A stretch of DNA of 64,000 bases from Euglena gracilis (taxonomy: Eukaryota > Euglenida > Euglenophyceae > Euglenales). This document shows positions 12,501-41,085 of the stretch, in pieces (the stretch's first letter is position 1; each line of letters begins with the position of its first letter). Position numbers and translations under genes: made by a program. The stretch is from positions 30,820,667 through 30,884,666 of the forward strand of contig CP154956.1 of the NCBI GenBank assembly GCA_039621445.1. Direction: 5' to 3'. Under the pieces are notes generated by a model. That model was not told where the DNA came from, searched no databases, and worked only from the letters and a program-made list of their open reading frames with translations.

Positions 12501-15500
12501 ACTTTGCCTTTTTAGGGCAAAGTTAAAAGAGGGATGACAACCCCAAAGCAGCTCTCCACAAGTCCCCACACGAGGCAATTCATTGCAAATTAGTGGGCCT
12601 TCAAGCCAGAGAATAAGCCTCCGCCCAATGACCGTGATGAATTCGACGTGTGTATGAGGGCACCTTCACCCATCCCACCTGTCCTTGTCCCGGGTGGGAG
12701 GAAGTCCAGGTCGGGGCGACACAAGAAGGCGGGGTGGGCACACACCGGAGGAACCCAGGAACCCGGCAGCGGCGGGGGGCCACCGATCACGGAGAAGACG
12801 GCGCGCGCCCGGTGGAAGTCGATGTGCGCCACGTCCACCGCCATGCGCTGCGCCGACGGACGTTCGCGCATACAAACGCGCAGCCGCTTTCTTCCGACTC
12901 GAGGACGGTGTCCTCCTGCCCCATCCCCAGCGGAATTACACCAAATCGCACTGATTTAACCTTCGGTGTGGAGGGCTCTGGACATCCGCCGGCTCTGGAC
13001 ATCCACAAATATGTCGCACTCCCCCCGAAAGGGTCCAGGGGCTCTGGAGCCTCGCTGACCTCCAGATGGAGCTTTTTGTCCTCTGAAGCAGGCGCCGACG
13101 TGACGACGCCTGCTTCGTGGATGGGGAGAGCTCACAGGCTGGGGTTGTGGGCTGGAGCTGGCTGGAACCAGACTGGACCTGGTCAAAGTTGGGTTTCAAA
13201 AAATAGAGATTGCAAAGAAATTCATTGTTGCGACCTGAAATTTGTGGCCACCCCTTTCTGACACATTTTGCTCTGTTTTGGCCCATTCCAGCACCTTTGA
13301 AATGAAAAAATTATGTAACCGTTCAGTCGTCCAACTGCCCCAGTCAGCCAGTTGGACAGGAATTAATACTTGTGGACGGGGGGAGGGCTGGGAAAAGGCT
13401 ACTGGCTCCAAGAGTGGCTGGACACTGTCCCCATGGGGTGTGGTCCCCTCTGACTTCAGTGACACCCCTTCACCCATGACCTTGGCAACACAGGCGATCC
13501 TTCAAAAACTCAACCCAACGGAAAATCACAGGTCAAGTGTTTTTGGGATCACACATTTTGATTAAAGGAGGGCTACTTTTCATCCGGAAACCCCACCCAC
13601 AATAAAATTGCCCCAAAAGGACAATAATCCTTAAAAGTCGTCCAGCCTGCCCCTGAAAGGGCCAGACTGCCCCCCCCCCCCAAGGGGGAAGTGGTCCAGC
13701 ATCCCAATACCATACCATACCAATACCACTGACATCGGTTAATGTCCCACTGCTGGTTGATGGATCCACAAAACAAGCCCCAAAACAAATCAGAAAAGAA
13801 CGCAAAAAAACAACACCAAATTTTTGCACTGTCCATTTTCGACCAATTTTGCCCAAACTTCAAAAATAGAACTGTTGCCTTTGTTGGTGGCAAAACTTCT
13901 GTGAATGTATTGCACAGATGATAAACTGCAGAAAAAACCTTCCCCCTGTCCAATAAAAAGCTGTGTTGTCTGTCCTCCCACTTTGGATTCCACTCGCTCC
14001 GAGTGTGGCTTTCCCTGACTGGCACCTCATGGATGGTGCTGATAACTGTAGGTTCATGCTTCTTGGTGTGGTGGTTCTTATGTCCATTTGAACCCTGAGC
14101 ATGGACTGGAAAAATGGTGTGGGAATCTGGTGATTTGACCATTGTGCAATAAGCCGAAGGGAAAGGCTGAAGCCTCTGATAATGGGGGTTGTGACCCATG
14201 TACTCTCCACCAAAAAACCCCCAAGTTTTGAAACTCCTGAGGGCTTTGTTTGGCAACCAAATGTAACCCACCGAGGAAGTGCAAACGGACGCCGCACAGG
14301 AGGCGTGGAATCGCAGGATCGCCAAACCATTTCATCTTGCGGCGAGGCATTGGCATTTTTTCCTAAGAAAAGTTTCCCGGTGTAAATTCGCTGAAAATTG
14401 TTGGATTTCGAGGAATGCAATTGCGTAAATGCATTGGAAAGCATGCTGGGGAGTTGGTGGTTTTGACGGTGACAATGACGAACAACAACGGTCAATGTGG
14501 GTGAGGGCTGCGGTAAGTTCTGAACCAATCATGCCAACGATGACGCACAAAGGCCTCTTTTACATGACTTTGAGCCACCTGCAGGGCTCCAGGGCCAACG
14601 TCACAGCGCGCAGAATAAAAAAGAGTCAATTTGAGAGGATTAAGGTGCTCCCCCATTTATAACCCCATCACCTGCTACCCCCCCCCCCGGCCGACCAATC
14701 AAAGGACGACCTACGAACCCCCCCCCATTAAGAAGATGGAGTGCATCTGGGGAAGATTAGGTGTCCGCATTACCAACAAAACTGATTTTGAAAAATTTTG
14801 ATGTCTGAAACATTATGAAAATGCAACTTTTGTTAAATTTGCCAAAAATTGCAGCGTTAGGGGTATTTTGGGTCATTTGGGGGGTGGGAATTGACCGACA
14901 TCTCCTTGACCTGCAACCCCCCCCCCCCACCTGCTCACCCCTTCAGCCGATCAAGCAAACTTGGTCCACCCACGCTGATGACTGACAGCAAGTTTGCAGC
15001 CTGGAGGCCAAAGACAAGGCAAGACAGGGATTCTCTTGAGCCGGAGGGGACCCTAACCCCTGGAGGGGACTGTAGAAGAAAGTTAGGCCAGTCATTCTGT
15101 AGCAAGCTCCCAAAATTTTTGAAAAGGGGTCAAAGATGGCCAAAAAAATGGAATTTTCGAGGGTTTGGGGTTTCACCTCAAAATATTGGCTGAAAAATAC
15201 CAACCAAGCAGGAATTATATTTTTTGCTAGTTTCCGGGAACTGGTCCGGTCCGCCAGGGGGGGTCCTCCAGGGGGGGGTGTGTTACTGTCAGCAAAACCT
15301 TGGCTGGGACATTCTTTCTCCTGTCCATTTGAAAGGCTGATTCCAGTCTAAAGGGAAATCCACCCCACTTATAAACCCCCCAGGTGGGCTGGAGCACGAA
15401 CAACCTTTGCTTTGTTCAGGAAATCCATCCGTTATTTGGGGCGGCAGGAATTGGTTCAAAGAACGGGGGGGGAAGAAGCCGAGACGCTAAATGCAACAAA

Positions 15501-16726
15501 AAACGACAGGTGCCGGAGGCCATGACATGCACTGGTCAGCAGGTGTGGTCAGTGGCAGAAGGTAGTTGCTGGATGGTAGCCCGAAGACCTGTAAAAAAAA
15601 AACCAGTAGATTTTGTGGGGTGGGACTTCCAACACAAGAAAAGCGCACCAACCTCACCTTCAATTGCATCCCGGGAAAGCGCAGGGGAGCATCATATAAA
15701 CATGGGTGTTTTTGCGAGCCTTGCTCCATAAAAGCAGTGAAATGTGATCCCCCTGCCTGATTCATTTACTGGCACAGAAGCGGGCTGATGAAGCGCAACG
15801 TTTTGTGTTCGGGTTTTGGTGTTTTGAGTTCCCGTTTGCTTCATTGATTTCCACCCTGGGGTCAGGTTGTTTTCGGAAGTGGAGCGATCCCCTAACTGTA
15901 ACTCTGGGATCAACGTTTCACGTAAGCCAGGTGGTGCCTCACCACAGCAACATTCCGGTGATCTCAGGTGACCCACATATGGCAGGCCAGGGGAGCAGCA
16001 ACCCCGACTCCAGGAGGCTTTAGGGCGAGGCAGGGCAAGGTCAAGGAACTGCCGACGTATGGGACACGGTAACCAGTCGGCTCTTTGGTTCTGCCGAGAA
16101 CTTTGCAGTGGCCAAAACGATTCTGTTGAGTGGGAAAAATTCAACTGTTTGCATGAATTCGAACCCTAAGCGTAAACTTTCAGAATAATCTCATACACAG
16201 TCATTTTTGTGATGATCAGTTGCACTCTGAAGGGCCTCGCTGACCCCATTAGGGAAACACTCAGCCCCAGATGCCCTAAAACTTTGCATTTCCAAACAAC
16301 TTTGCAAGGGGGAAGGCTGAAAAGTTCCGTCCAATAACTTTACCCTTCCCACGCCCTCTCCACAAATAATAACGTGAAAGTGATGCGTCTTTCTGGGAAA
16401 ATAAGGAGGCAGTTGAAAATGCCACACTGTTTTGCTGTCTGATGAATAGATAAACCGCACATTAATGGCGTTGGGTTGCCCAATTATTTTGCAGGTCCAA
16501 AAACTTTTACAGGAGGCAAACTTTTTTGAGGGATAAAAAATTGAGTTAAAAAAGCAATGAGTTAAGCCCTGGCCAACCTCCCATGAACTCCCGCCACGGA
16601 AGCCCCACGCTACAGCCAAGCCCCACCTCATGAAAGGCAGGCTGCACCTCCAGGTCTCCGGTTACGGACGGCAGCCTTGGAGGCACTGCGGAGCGCACAG
16701 GTCATGGATTGCGGGGAGGGCGGGGC

Positions 16727-19700
16727 TCAGGGGAGGAGGCCGATCAGCCCGTGCTGCCGCAGGTACGCCTCGTAGGCGGAGGTCACCCGGTCGTGCTGGG
16801 ACGTGATGGCCGTCAGCGTCCCCTGCAGCTCCTCGGCGACGGCGGCCCGGCGAGGCGTGCAGGCCACAGAACCCGCCGGCCGGCAGTTGGTCTGTGGGTG
16901 TGGGGGGGTCATTGTGGCATTGCCCAAATAATGGGGTGGTCACGCACAGGAGGTTCGGCCGCTGATGGTGGGTGGGATGCCGCCGAAAAAGAGCGCTTGT
17001 TGGGCCACGACAGGGCCCAACCAAAGTTTTTGTTACACAAAATTTTGCGCGCCAGGTGAAAAATGGATCTATTTGGGGGGAGTCGAAACTCTGAAGAATA
17101 ACAGAACTTCCACAAGTTGGGGAATTGTTTGAATATTGAGGGTTCAGTTGTGGATGGTACATATGGGGTATTGCTTGTGTCTGCTGCAGCGTTCCAAGGG
17201 GGTGTTGGCCACTTGGGCAGGCTGCTTTCTAGGCCAAACACAGCCAGAGTGCCAATCAAGCCCATGCAGTGGTCACTGTGTCACTGCAGTGCCCTGACCC
17301 ACTGGCTGCGACGGGCATTCCGCTGCGACCCATTTTTTCAGAGCCCATCTGTGGGGTTGACATGTCCCCATGCCGCGAATCAGTCTTGCGGTGAATCAAC
17401 CCTCGCAAAAAATGTCAGTGTCAGTGACGGGGCTGCTTCGGGGACCACACCCCCGACACTGACACTGACACTGACACTGACACTGACACTGACACTGACA
17501 CTGACACTGACACTGACACTGACACTGACACTGACACTGACGCAGGCCGCCGGGCGATGGTGCTGTTCTTGGTGGTCAGCATGTCCTCCAGCTTCCGCTC
17601 CACGGGGCCCAGCGCCCCGGGCTCCAGGTTGCTCGCCTTCAGCACCTCCGCCAGCTGCGCCTCCTTCTTCTCCACCTGCCCGGAGAGCACCTCCATCTTC
17701 TTCGACAGCAACACCGTGCGGAACACAGCCTTCTGCTGAGGGGGCGCTGGCGTTGGGAGGTTGCCGAAGCCAGAGCGAGTTGAACCGTGGAAGAAATGGT
17801 TTTGGTGTCGTGTATGAAAATGTGAGCGTGAGTACGAGTGAGAGAGTGAGTGAGCCAATGTGTGTGTGTGTGTGTGTGTGACTGTGTGTAAGTGTGTGGT
17901 ATGTGGTAGTTATATGTGCAACTTCTTACGATCTACCAAACACTTGAAAAACTCACGCACATCTTTAAAAAAAAACAACGAGGAGAATGATGAAAAGGAT
18001 CATTCTGGAACCCTGCCCCAACGATCCACTTTAAATGTGAGCTGGGGGGCACCACACCAGCGCCGGAGGACATCGTGGAGGGTCCCCTGGTACTTCCCCA
18101 GTAACTTGTCCCGCTCCTCGATGATGTGGTCAGTCCGCTGCCTCAGCACTTCGTGCTCCCAGGCGAGGGTCAGGGCCCCCACCAACACACAGGGAGACAT
18201 TGTACCCAAGTATGGGTGATTTGCTGTGCCCGCACGCATGCGTGCGTTGTGCTGATATCTGATATCTGATATCTGATATCTGATATCTGATATCTGATAT
18301 CTGATATCTGATATCTGCACCAGCTTGTAAATCCATTCCACAGGCAAACAATGAGTTGAAAAGCTTAAAGAAAAAACCACGAACACTACAGCTTGGCAAA
18401 AGCTTTATCAGTTGGATTTTTTGATGAGCTGGCGGGGGGTTCGGTACTGGTCCTCCAACTGGGAAAGCCGCTGCTTGGCGTTCTTCAAAGACTCCGCATC
18501 GGGTCTCGGTGGATAAAATGGAACAACCCTGTTGGGGACACAAACCCACACCCACACAGATACATACATACATGATCAGAAGGGCAGCACGCCCAAGCAA
18601 CCACACCCATACTGCTCCCAATACGCAGCCCAGGCCCGGACCTTGTCCTTCTCGTAATTGGCCAGCTCGTGCCTCAACAGGTTGACCTCCTTGAGGGCCT
18701 TCGTCAGGGGCTCCGTCAGCCGCTTGTTTTCCTGGGCGATCATAGGGTGGGCCCCCCAGGTGTGTGTCACGGGGGTATTGCCCCAGCAGAGCTGCACCAG
18801 CGGTTTTGCAGTCAGGGCTCTGAATAGCGGGGAAACGTCAGGGTGGAAATGCATCAGTGGGTGTTCCAAATGCTGCATTCCAGTTATGAGGACACCGACG
18901 GTTTCCTCCAAATTGAAATTGATTGCAACGCTCAGGCTAATATGTTTGCTTTTAGAACCTTCAGGGATGTGACAAATTTTGATCCAGAGTGGGGGGGGGG
19001 GGGGCAGTTGGTGAAGAGAAGTGCAAATTCTCGTGTTCCTGCCAGGCTCACGGCTCAAACATCAGCTTCTCATTGTACGCTTCGTTCCGCTTCATGTTGC
19101 TGACCTGCTCTTTGAGGTTCTTGATGAGCTCAAGGTTGTTGGATGTGATGTCGTTGTAATACTCCCGAATGTCTTGCCATCAGGCGAGGGCACTCGTGAT
19201 CTGTGGCGGCCGTTGTCCCATTGTGATTGAATTGTGGATGGGCGGTATGACACCGTGTGTTGCACGTGATGTGCTGTTTTACCGTTAAAAATTGTAATAT
19301 GTGAAGGGTGTAGGAAATAATTTCAAAGATTGTACACGGTTCTTTGCGGAAAAACTTTGGCAAGAAAGCCCTTTTCTCTTAATATGGCTCATAATATATT
19401 TGGGTGTAAAGGGCGCAGTGAAGTGCTGGCCCACCCCAGCCCCGGTGCCTGGGCGGAACGCCTTGTCGTGCTCCGCCATCAGCTCCCGGACGTGCTCCGT
19501 CTTTCGGCGCTCGATGTCGTCAATCTCCGCCTTGCGCTTCAGCTCCATCTCCTCCCGCAGGTTCTTGACCCGCCGCTCGTACTTCAGCTGCAGCTCCTTC
19601 ATGTTGCGGTCGAACTGCTGCATCGCCAAGCACAGCACTGCCTGGTTTCGCAGCAGCACGTTGCTCTAACCCACAAACCAATACACACACACACGCGCGC

Positions 19701-21768
19701 GCGCAGGCACACACTCACGCATGCACGCACACACAAACACAGGCAGAGTCAAAAAAGACATGGCAACATGAGATACGCACGATGCAGTCGCGTCCATTTG
19801 GCGCACAGGGGGCAGCTCCGTGGCCTGGAGTGTCAGCTCTCGGTCGTTGTCCTGCTTCAGCCGGTGGATCTGCTCGTCGTGCTCCAGCTGCTGGCTGGTC
19901 CCAGGCAAACCCCAAGGCATCGACGTCCCTGAGCATTACCGTTGGGGGGGGGGGGGATAATTCAAAATCAATCACTTCCCGTTGTACCTGATGAAGCCAA
20001 ACAACGTATTCTTCGCACTCAATTTCTGAACTTCTGGGTAGCTGAACATTTGGCCCCACGGAGTCAGTCCCCCGTCTGGCGGGTATGGTATTGGTCTAAC
20101 AGCGGTGGGGCAAAAAAGGGTCGCCTGCCCGTCGCGCTCTTTCTTCAGATCCCGCTTGTCCCGCTTCAGGTCCGCCTCCTTCTCCCGGTGCTCCTCCAGC
20201 TTGTTCTTCAGCGCCCGCTCCGTCTCGGTCTTCAGCTCGGCGATCTGAACCTTGTGCTCCCCGGCCGGGGGAGGCGGGCAGGCCCGAGAAAAACCCACTT
20301 TGGCAAAGGGGTTCAGTTTCTGGCCCCACTGGCCCCCAAACAACTGCGACTCAAGCACGATGCGGAGTTGGAGGGAAAAGTCCAAGGGTCAGCCTCAACC
20401 AGCCCATCAATACCGCAGAAAATTCACTCCAAGGATATCTTGAAGAACGTCAATCATATCGGACACCCGCCAAAAAGTCAAATCGAATTGGGCAACCCCA
20501 CACACCGCACCAAACCTGCACAATGCAAAACTGTCTGGCCGGCAGAGCTCCGGCGGTGGAGGAGGGCCTTTAGGGGCTGCTTTTTAGCTTGGTGGGCGTC
20601 TCATTCGATCCCCCAACGTTTCTCGAGCTGCTTGCCTTGGCATGACTTGCGATGTGCTGCGGGCCACAGGTGTTGTGCAAAGGGGTGCCAAGCAGCCGAA
20701 ACAAAACCAAGCGGGAGGGCGGCACCTCCTGAGTAACTTAAACATCATCCAAACTCGGTGGGAAGACGCCCACCTGCCCACCTGGGGCTGGGGCCAGCCT
20801 CCTGGCCTCCCCCGGGGCGTACAGGAGGTGCCGCACCTTCTGCTTGTACACCTTCAGCTCCACCTGGTGCCGCTCCAGCAGCTCCTCCATCTCCCGGTCC
20901 TTGTTGCGCAGCTCTGCCTTCACAGTCTCCAGCTCCTTCTTCCCTCGCGGAGCCCCCCGCAGGGCTGTCATTTCGTCTGATGCGCTATGGTGGTGTACAT
21001 GCGCGTGGTATATGACCACATCCACATAAGCCTGGTGAGTGTGTTCGCAAGCACACATACATGCATACACAGATACAGACATATACACGCATGTGCAGAC
21101 ACACAGACACGCATACACGGATACACACACAGATATGTAGACATGCACAAGCACACGCGCGCGTGTACATGCATATCCCACTGCTCTGCCAACGGTGTTG
21201 ACTTGTGGCAAGCAATTGGCATGATGATGATGACAGGATGGGGGGTCCCGGTAGTGATCTCCCAGAAGGCGTTGATCTTGTCCCGCTCCAGCTGGAAGTA
21301 ATTCCGCAGCTGCTTGGCCCGCTGCAGCGCCTCCGTCGCCAGCCACAGCTGCTTGTAGTCCCCCACGGACCCCCGCCAAAGAAAACCATTGAGAGAGGAG
21401 GACCCACCAGCCCTGATCCCCCCTAACACACGCAACTGGGAGTAACAAACAAACAAAGGTGGCACACAGCCCACAGCGGAACACAACACAACAAACTGCG
21501 TGTTGGCGACCCATAGCAGCGCCAGCACGCCCGGCGCCAAAAACCAAATCACACCGCCCCAATCCTTCCCCGGAATATCGCCCATCCCCAAACCCGACAA
21601 CACGGCAACCCAGCCCCCCCCCCCCCCCCCAGCCGCTCTGCGCCAGGCCCGGTCCACCTTCTCCTCCGCCGGGGCATCGGCCGGCCCAGCCCCACCCAGC
21701 CCGGCCTCCGCCGCCCCACCGTCCTCCTTCTTCCCGCCCTTCTTGCCGGCCTTCTTCTTGGCGGGCAT
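16727..21768 (-). CDS. DRC4: Dynein regulatory complex subunit 4 (GAS8-like)
   Basis: Exons, partly approximate, are 21768-21658, 21348-21253, 20943-20819, 20256-20125, 19890-19825, 19617-19455, 19172-19055, 18731-18642, 18491-18448, 18155-18058, 17735-17538 and 16891-16727, about 465 residues, close to the usual 470-480. The protein begins with the Lys-rich [14 protein letters not shown] tail. It follows the family in order: [30 protein letters not shown]...[54 protein letters not shown]...[24 protein letters not shown]...ASNLEPGAL and [17 protein letters not shown]4 is a coiled-coil ruler of the axonemal nexin-dynein regulatory complex that helps set flagellar beat. Stop is TGA 16729-16727. 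Introns 4, 5 and 6 have GC donors. Junctions 2/3, 7/8 and 9/10 are unresolved. Confidence 0.95.
17455..17541. repeat. (CACTGA)n hexanucleotide repeat at a DRC4 splice donor
   Basis: About 14 near-perfect six-base units directly abut the 3' end of DRC4 exon 17735-17538. On the gene strand each unit reads TCA|GTGTCA, so the donor is repeated many times in the same frame and without a stop. Confidence 0.95.
18250..18315. repeat. Nine-copy 7-bp repeat (TGATATC)n in a DRC4 intron
   Basis: Tandem units of TGATATC, each containing the palindrome GATATC, lie in the intron between the DRC4 exons at 18491-18448 and 18155-18058. Confidence 0.97.
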
Positions 21769-22818
21769 CGCTGCCTCACCTACACCACAACCCTGCGGGG
21801 AAGACTGCGGGGCGGTGGTGAGCAAGGCACAGGCACCCAGTGCGGCCTGTTTTCCCCGGGGTTGGCTGTCTCCCCGGGACAGCAAGTGTTCGGGAGTTGA
21901 GTGCTGCATCAACCAAAGATGGGCAAGGCACGGTGTTGACGAAGAAAAGAGTCAAAGAGACGGTAAAGACAATCAACCCAATGTTCCACAGTGCATCCGA
22001 CTGTGGCGCTGCAGGTTCGCGCTGTCTGGCCCTGCCACCCCACTCCCTCCCACAGATCTCTTCCCCTCTGATCCCAACCACAACCCTGGTGCTAACCCCA
22101 ACCTCGTCAAACTCAAGCTGCACCCTGAAACTCAGTCTGTAGCTATGATTCCATTCCACCCAGACTCAGCCCTCCACCTCCGACCTGGATTGGAGCCATA
22201 CATGCCTCCCCAGGCATCTTACGCAGGACGGTGTGAGCAGGAACCATAAAAGACACATAGCGCAGCAGGGCGGTTGGAAGCAACAAGACGCTTCTGGAAA
22301 GGAGGTTGGGAGAGCTGTGGAATGTGGAGGGGAGGAGGGGAGAGTTGGACTGGCGGTTGGACCACAGAGGATGCTTACATCGGTGTGGTCAGCCTGGCCT
22401 TCTCGGTGCCAGGATGGAAAACAATGTGCCGTGTTCATATATGGGTGTGTGGGGGTTTGTATGTGAATGGTATGAGCGCGCACATTTTGTAGTTGGCGGC
22501 TGGGTGTGTGGCGCGCGGTGGTGGGGAGGAGGCAGGATAAGGCGAGGTAGGTTGTGCAATGGTGGGCAACGTTGCACGGCTCCTCCGGTGGGGGGTTCAG
22601 GCTGACGTGTCTGCAACAAAATGCAACAAAAGGGACAGATCCGTGTGTGAAAACCTGTGCAACAGCAACCGATGCCTGCTGCAACCATTGTTGGACTGGA
22701 GGGGGGAGAAAAGAAGCAGCCGAGGAAAGAAGATCAGACAGGCGATACGGGCAGGCCCAAAACGCTGCCACAAACTCGGTTGACACACCGGTTGCCATCT
22801 CCGGGGCGGTCGCAGGGC
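21769..22818. other. Spacer between DRC4 start and methyltransferase stop
   Basis: About 1.05 kb separate the two head-to-tail genes. It must contain the DRC4 promoter and the 3' UTR of the methyltransferase. It shows no recognisable exon and no obvious promoter motif. Open frames here are GC-rich or repetitive and unconvincing. Confidence 0.5.
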
Positions 22819-38066
<15,248 letters not shown>

Positions 38067-40724
38067 CTGCCAGGCAGTGCGAGGGGCTCAGGGCGGTCCT
38101 TAAGCAAAAAAAAAAATCCTGTCCCATACACTTCAACCAAAAAATAAGGAAAAGGGGATTTTGGCCGAGAAAAACTTTTTTGAGTTTTTTTTGAAACATG
38201 AACCCAAAATAAATGGTTTTTTGATGGAAAATCACATTTTTTCTCCAAAATTTTAGGGTTGAAAATTGTTAGTTTTCAGGAGGGTGGTCAAAAAAATGCA
38301 GGTCAAAAAAATGGGACCATATTTTGGAACATTCAACTTTTACTGACATTTTTTTCTTGGAATTTTTTTGGATTTTCAGTGGCATTTTTTTGCTTCCAAA
38401 ATCTCTCAAAATCAAAATTTTGAGAAAATGTTGATTTTTTGGAAGGTGTGCACAAATAGGGGGCCTTTGAGGGATTTTCCTGTCGCTATTTTTCCCTTGC
38501 GAAATGGCCATTTTATGAGGAAAAAGTTCTAAAGTCATTTTTTGGTCATCAAAAAGTGACGTTTTTAGTTTTTCCAGACGTTTTTTTTGTTGTGTTTTTT
38601 TCTTCAAAAAGGTGTTTTTTTTCAAAAAAAAACAAGCAGTCAACCTTGGCAAGCACCTATGGTCAAGCCACAAAAATTTCCCCATTTTAGGCCATTTCAG
38701 GCCATTTAAGGCCATTTTAGGCCATTTTAGGCCTTTTAGGCCATTTTAGCTATGCATGTGGGTCCCAAAATGGGTCCAAAAAAACACCCGGCGCCGAAGG
38801 CGCCGGAAAAAAATTTTCGGGTCCAAAACTGCCCTGGGGGGGGGGCGGTCCTTAAGGGGCGGTCCTTAACTGAATAAAAAAAATCCCATCCCTTATGGAC
38901 CGCCCTGGAGGGGCTGAGTGAGTGTGCCAAAACGTTTTCGCACGGACCGAGGATTCAATGTTAGGCCAGAGACCTCCAGGTGGGAAATTGCCACTCTCTG
39001 GGCCCAGAAATTTTACGCCTCCCCCAAATGGTAAATGCGATGTGATTTGGCAAAAAATGGGCAAATTTTTGGGGAAAAATTGGGCAAAAAAATTGGGCAA
39101 AAAAAGTGAAAACCTCGGGCGTAAAAGGCTGCACGATCTGCAAACCTGGCGTTGGAGGGAGGGAAAAAGTGCCCTTTTGGAGGTCCTGGGGATGCCACAG
39201 TTTGTTCGGTCTGGAATCCCCTTTGGCGAGGGGGGGGTAGGTGCACTCTGGATAACGTCTTCTTATGGAACCCTTGCAGACCCATAGACCCAGCCCGCAT
39301 TCCCACCCGGAAGACGCCCCGATTCGGGTCGAATATTTTCGATTTTGCTCACAAACAAGAGGTGGAGCACAAGTTGACGGGAAACCGTGAAACAAAATTC
39401 ATGTTCGCGGTTTTTCGTAAAGCTGTTTTGAAGTATGCTTACGGAAATTTATAAACCTCCTCCGCTGCACAATCTTCTTCTCGGCCCCTGAACGTTCACG
39501 GGAACCCGTAAAGTCTCAGGGGGTAGAAGAATCCCGGAACTATTTCGGGACGCCTCAGGACTCCAGAAATTCCGGGACTTTTTTTTCAGACCACCAGACC
39601 TTGTACCATTTACCAGACCTTGTTGCCTACCCCTGGAGTTGGGGTGATGGTCCTTTGACCCAGCCTCCACTCCACATGCCGATGCAACAGCTGAAGGTGT
39701 TTACGGGTTCCTTTCTCGAAAGGTCCTGACGTGGGCAGTACATCCCTTCCTTTTACGGTTCCTACATTCTCAGGAACAGATCTGGAATGGGCCAATTTTG
39801 GTATGGTGGTTTGTTCACAGGTGTGGTGGTGTTCCCCACAAACACTCGCCGGGTTGATTGTGGGGCGGTGGCCCCTCACATCAAAATGCAGTTGCGACTG
39901 GAAAACATCTTTAAGGGTTCCTGTAAACTTAAAATTTGCACAGGTCAGGGAACAGAATCAACTCTGGACACAGAAACCTTGTTACTGCTGATGTGCCCAG
40001 TTGCCACAGACAGGCTACAATCACCACATCTTGCTGTGCATGTACCCTCCCTTCCCCCAACTCTTCTGGATGCCACAGCCAGGAGAGGTCCCTCAACGAC
40101 ACCCCAGATAGAGCTTTCCAGGGCTCACTGCAGAGGCTCACCTGATTCCTCCCCGCCGGCAGGAGCCACATCAGCTCCAACCGGACATTGAGATACCCCC
40201 CCTGCCGTTGCAATTCAATGCGGCTTCCCTCCAATCTCCCCCACTGCAGGAAATATTTTGTAAAATTATTTATCGACTTGTGCATTCCATTTCAATAAGG
40301 CAGAGAACTGCCCTCAGAAACACATCTCGCAAAAACGAAGTTGAAGAGCTTTGCAAAAGAGGGTGAATTGTGCTCAACATAAAGCTGAGCACTGTGGAGC
40401 GTAGAGTGCGTTGTCAGAAGTCCATTTGTTGGTGTTTGCTGCAATTTGGGGAAAATCTGCCGAAAAAAATAGCAACTGGATTTCATCAGAGAGATTACCA
40501 CTCAGACCAACCCCCTCTGAGGGATGTCGCTCACCATTCCAAAAAAAAAACAAGGCTTTTTAACCGCTTTCAAAAGGTCTAAAAAATCGCCTTTTTCTCA
40601 GCATCCTTGTCAACACGTTTCGGAAATTATCGGGTGATTTCATGGGAGCTTTTGTTGATTACTGTCCAAAGGTCCATGGACAGAAAACAATCTGGTCATT
40701 TTCAGGTACCCCCCCTTTGTACCT

Positions 40725-41085
40725 GCAACCTGCGGCCGGGGGGGGGGGTCGTTAGACCCCCTAACCTGCAACCTGCAACCGGGAGGTGGTCGTTACAGTG
40801 GGGGTGGTCGTTGCTCACAGTGTTGACCGATACCAACGGGACCCAAACTGTCGTCATGGGTGCGGCGCACAGCAAAGCAAGCAGCGTGAAAACATGGGAC
40901 AGAAGTTGCCCAGACACCGGCAGCTCCCGTGGACAAATGTATGCGGCTGTGAAGCACCAAAAGGCTGCTTTATGGATGCACTTTCCTACAGCCTCAAAAA
41001 AAACCAGCAGGTGGTTGTTAGACCCCCCAACTTGCAACCTGCGACTGGGGGATGGTCGTTATAGTGGTCGCACGACAAGGGGGGG
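40725..41085. repeat. Direct repeat pair with GTTAGACCCCC / AACCTGCAACCTGC units
   Basis: A segment of about 50 bp with the core CAACCTGC, then TGGTCGTTA(C/T)AGTGG, occurs at 40752-40802 and again at 41015-41066. A partial copy (CTGCAACCTGC followed by G run and TCGTTAG) lies at about 40721-40757. Confidence 0.75.

Larger units (their letters stand above)
10127..16726. other. Repeat-rich spacer with a few possible exons
   Basis: Between the CCCH exon and the DRC4 stop I find no complete gene. Possible exons of an unplaced leftward gene, perhaps the missing 5' part of the RNA-binding gene, lie near 12400-12150 and 12900-12790. The latter reads MAVDVAHIDFHRARAVFSVI and ends at a GT donor. The rest is microsatellite, poly-G/C and AT-rich sequence. 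From 13.2 to 16.6 kb nothing is recognisable. Confidence 0.45.

Noticed and set aside
17117-17881. 254-codon rightward frame with Thr-Leu repeats
   Set aside because: It is the antisense of DRC4 exon 17735-17538 plus the CACTGA repeat.
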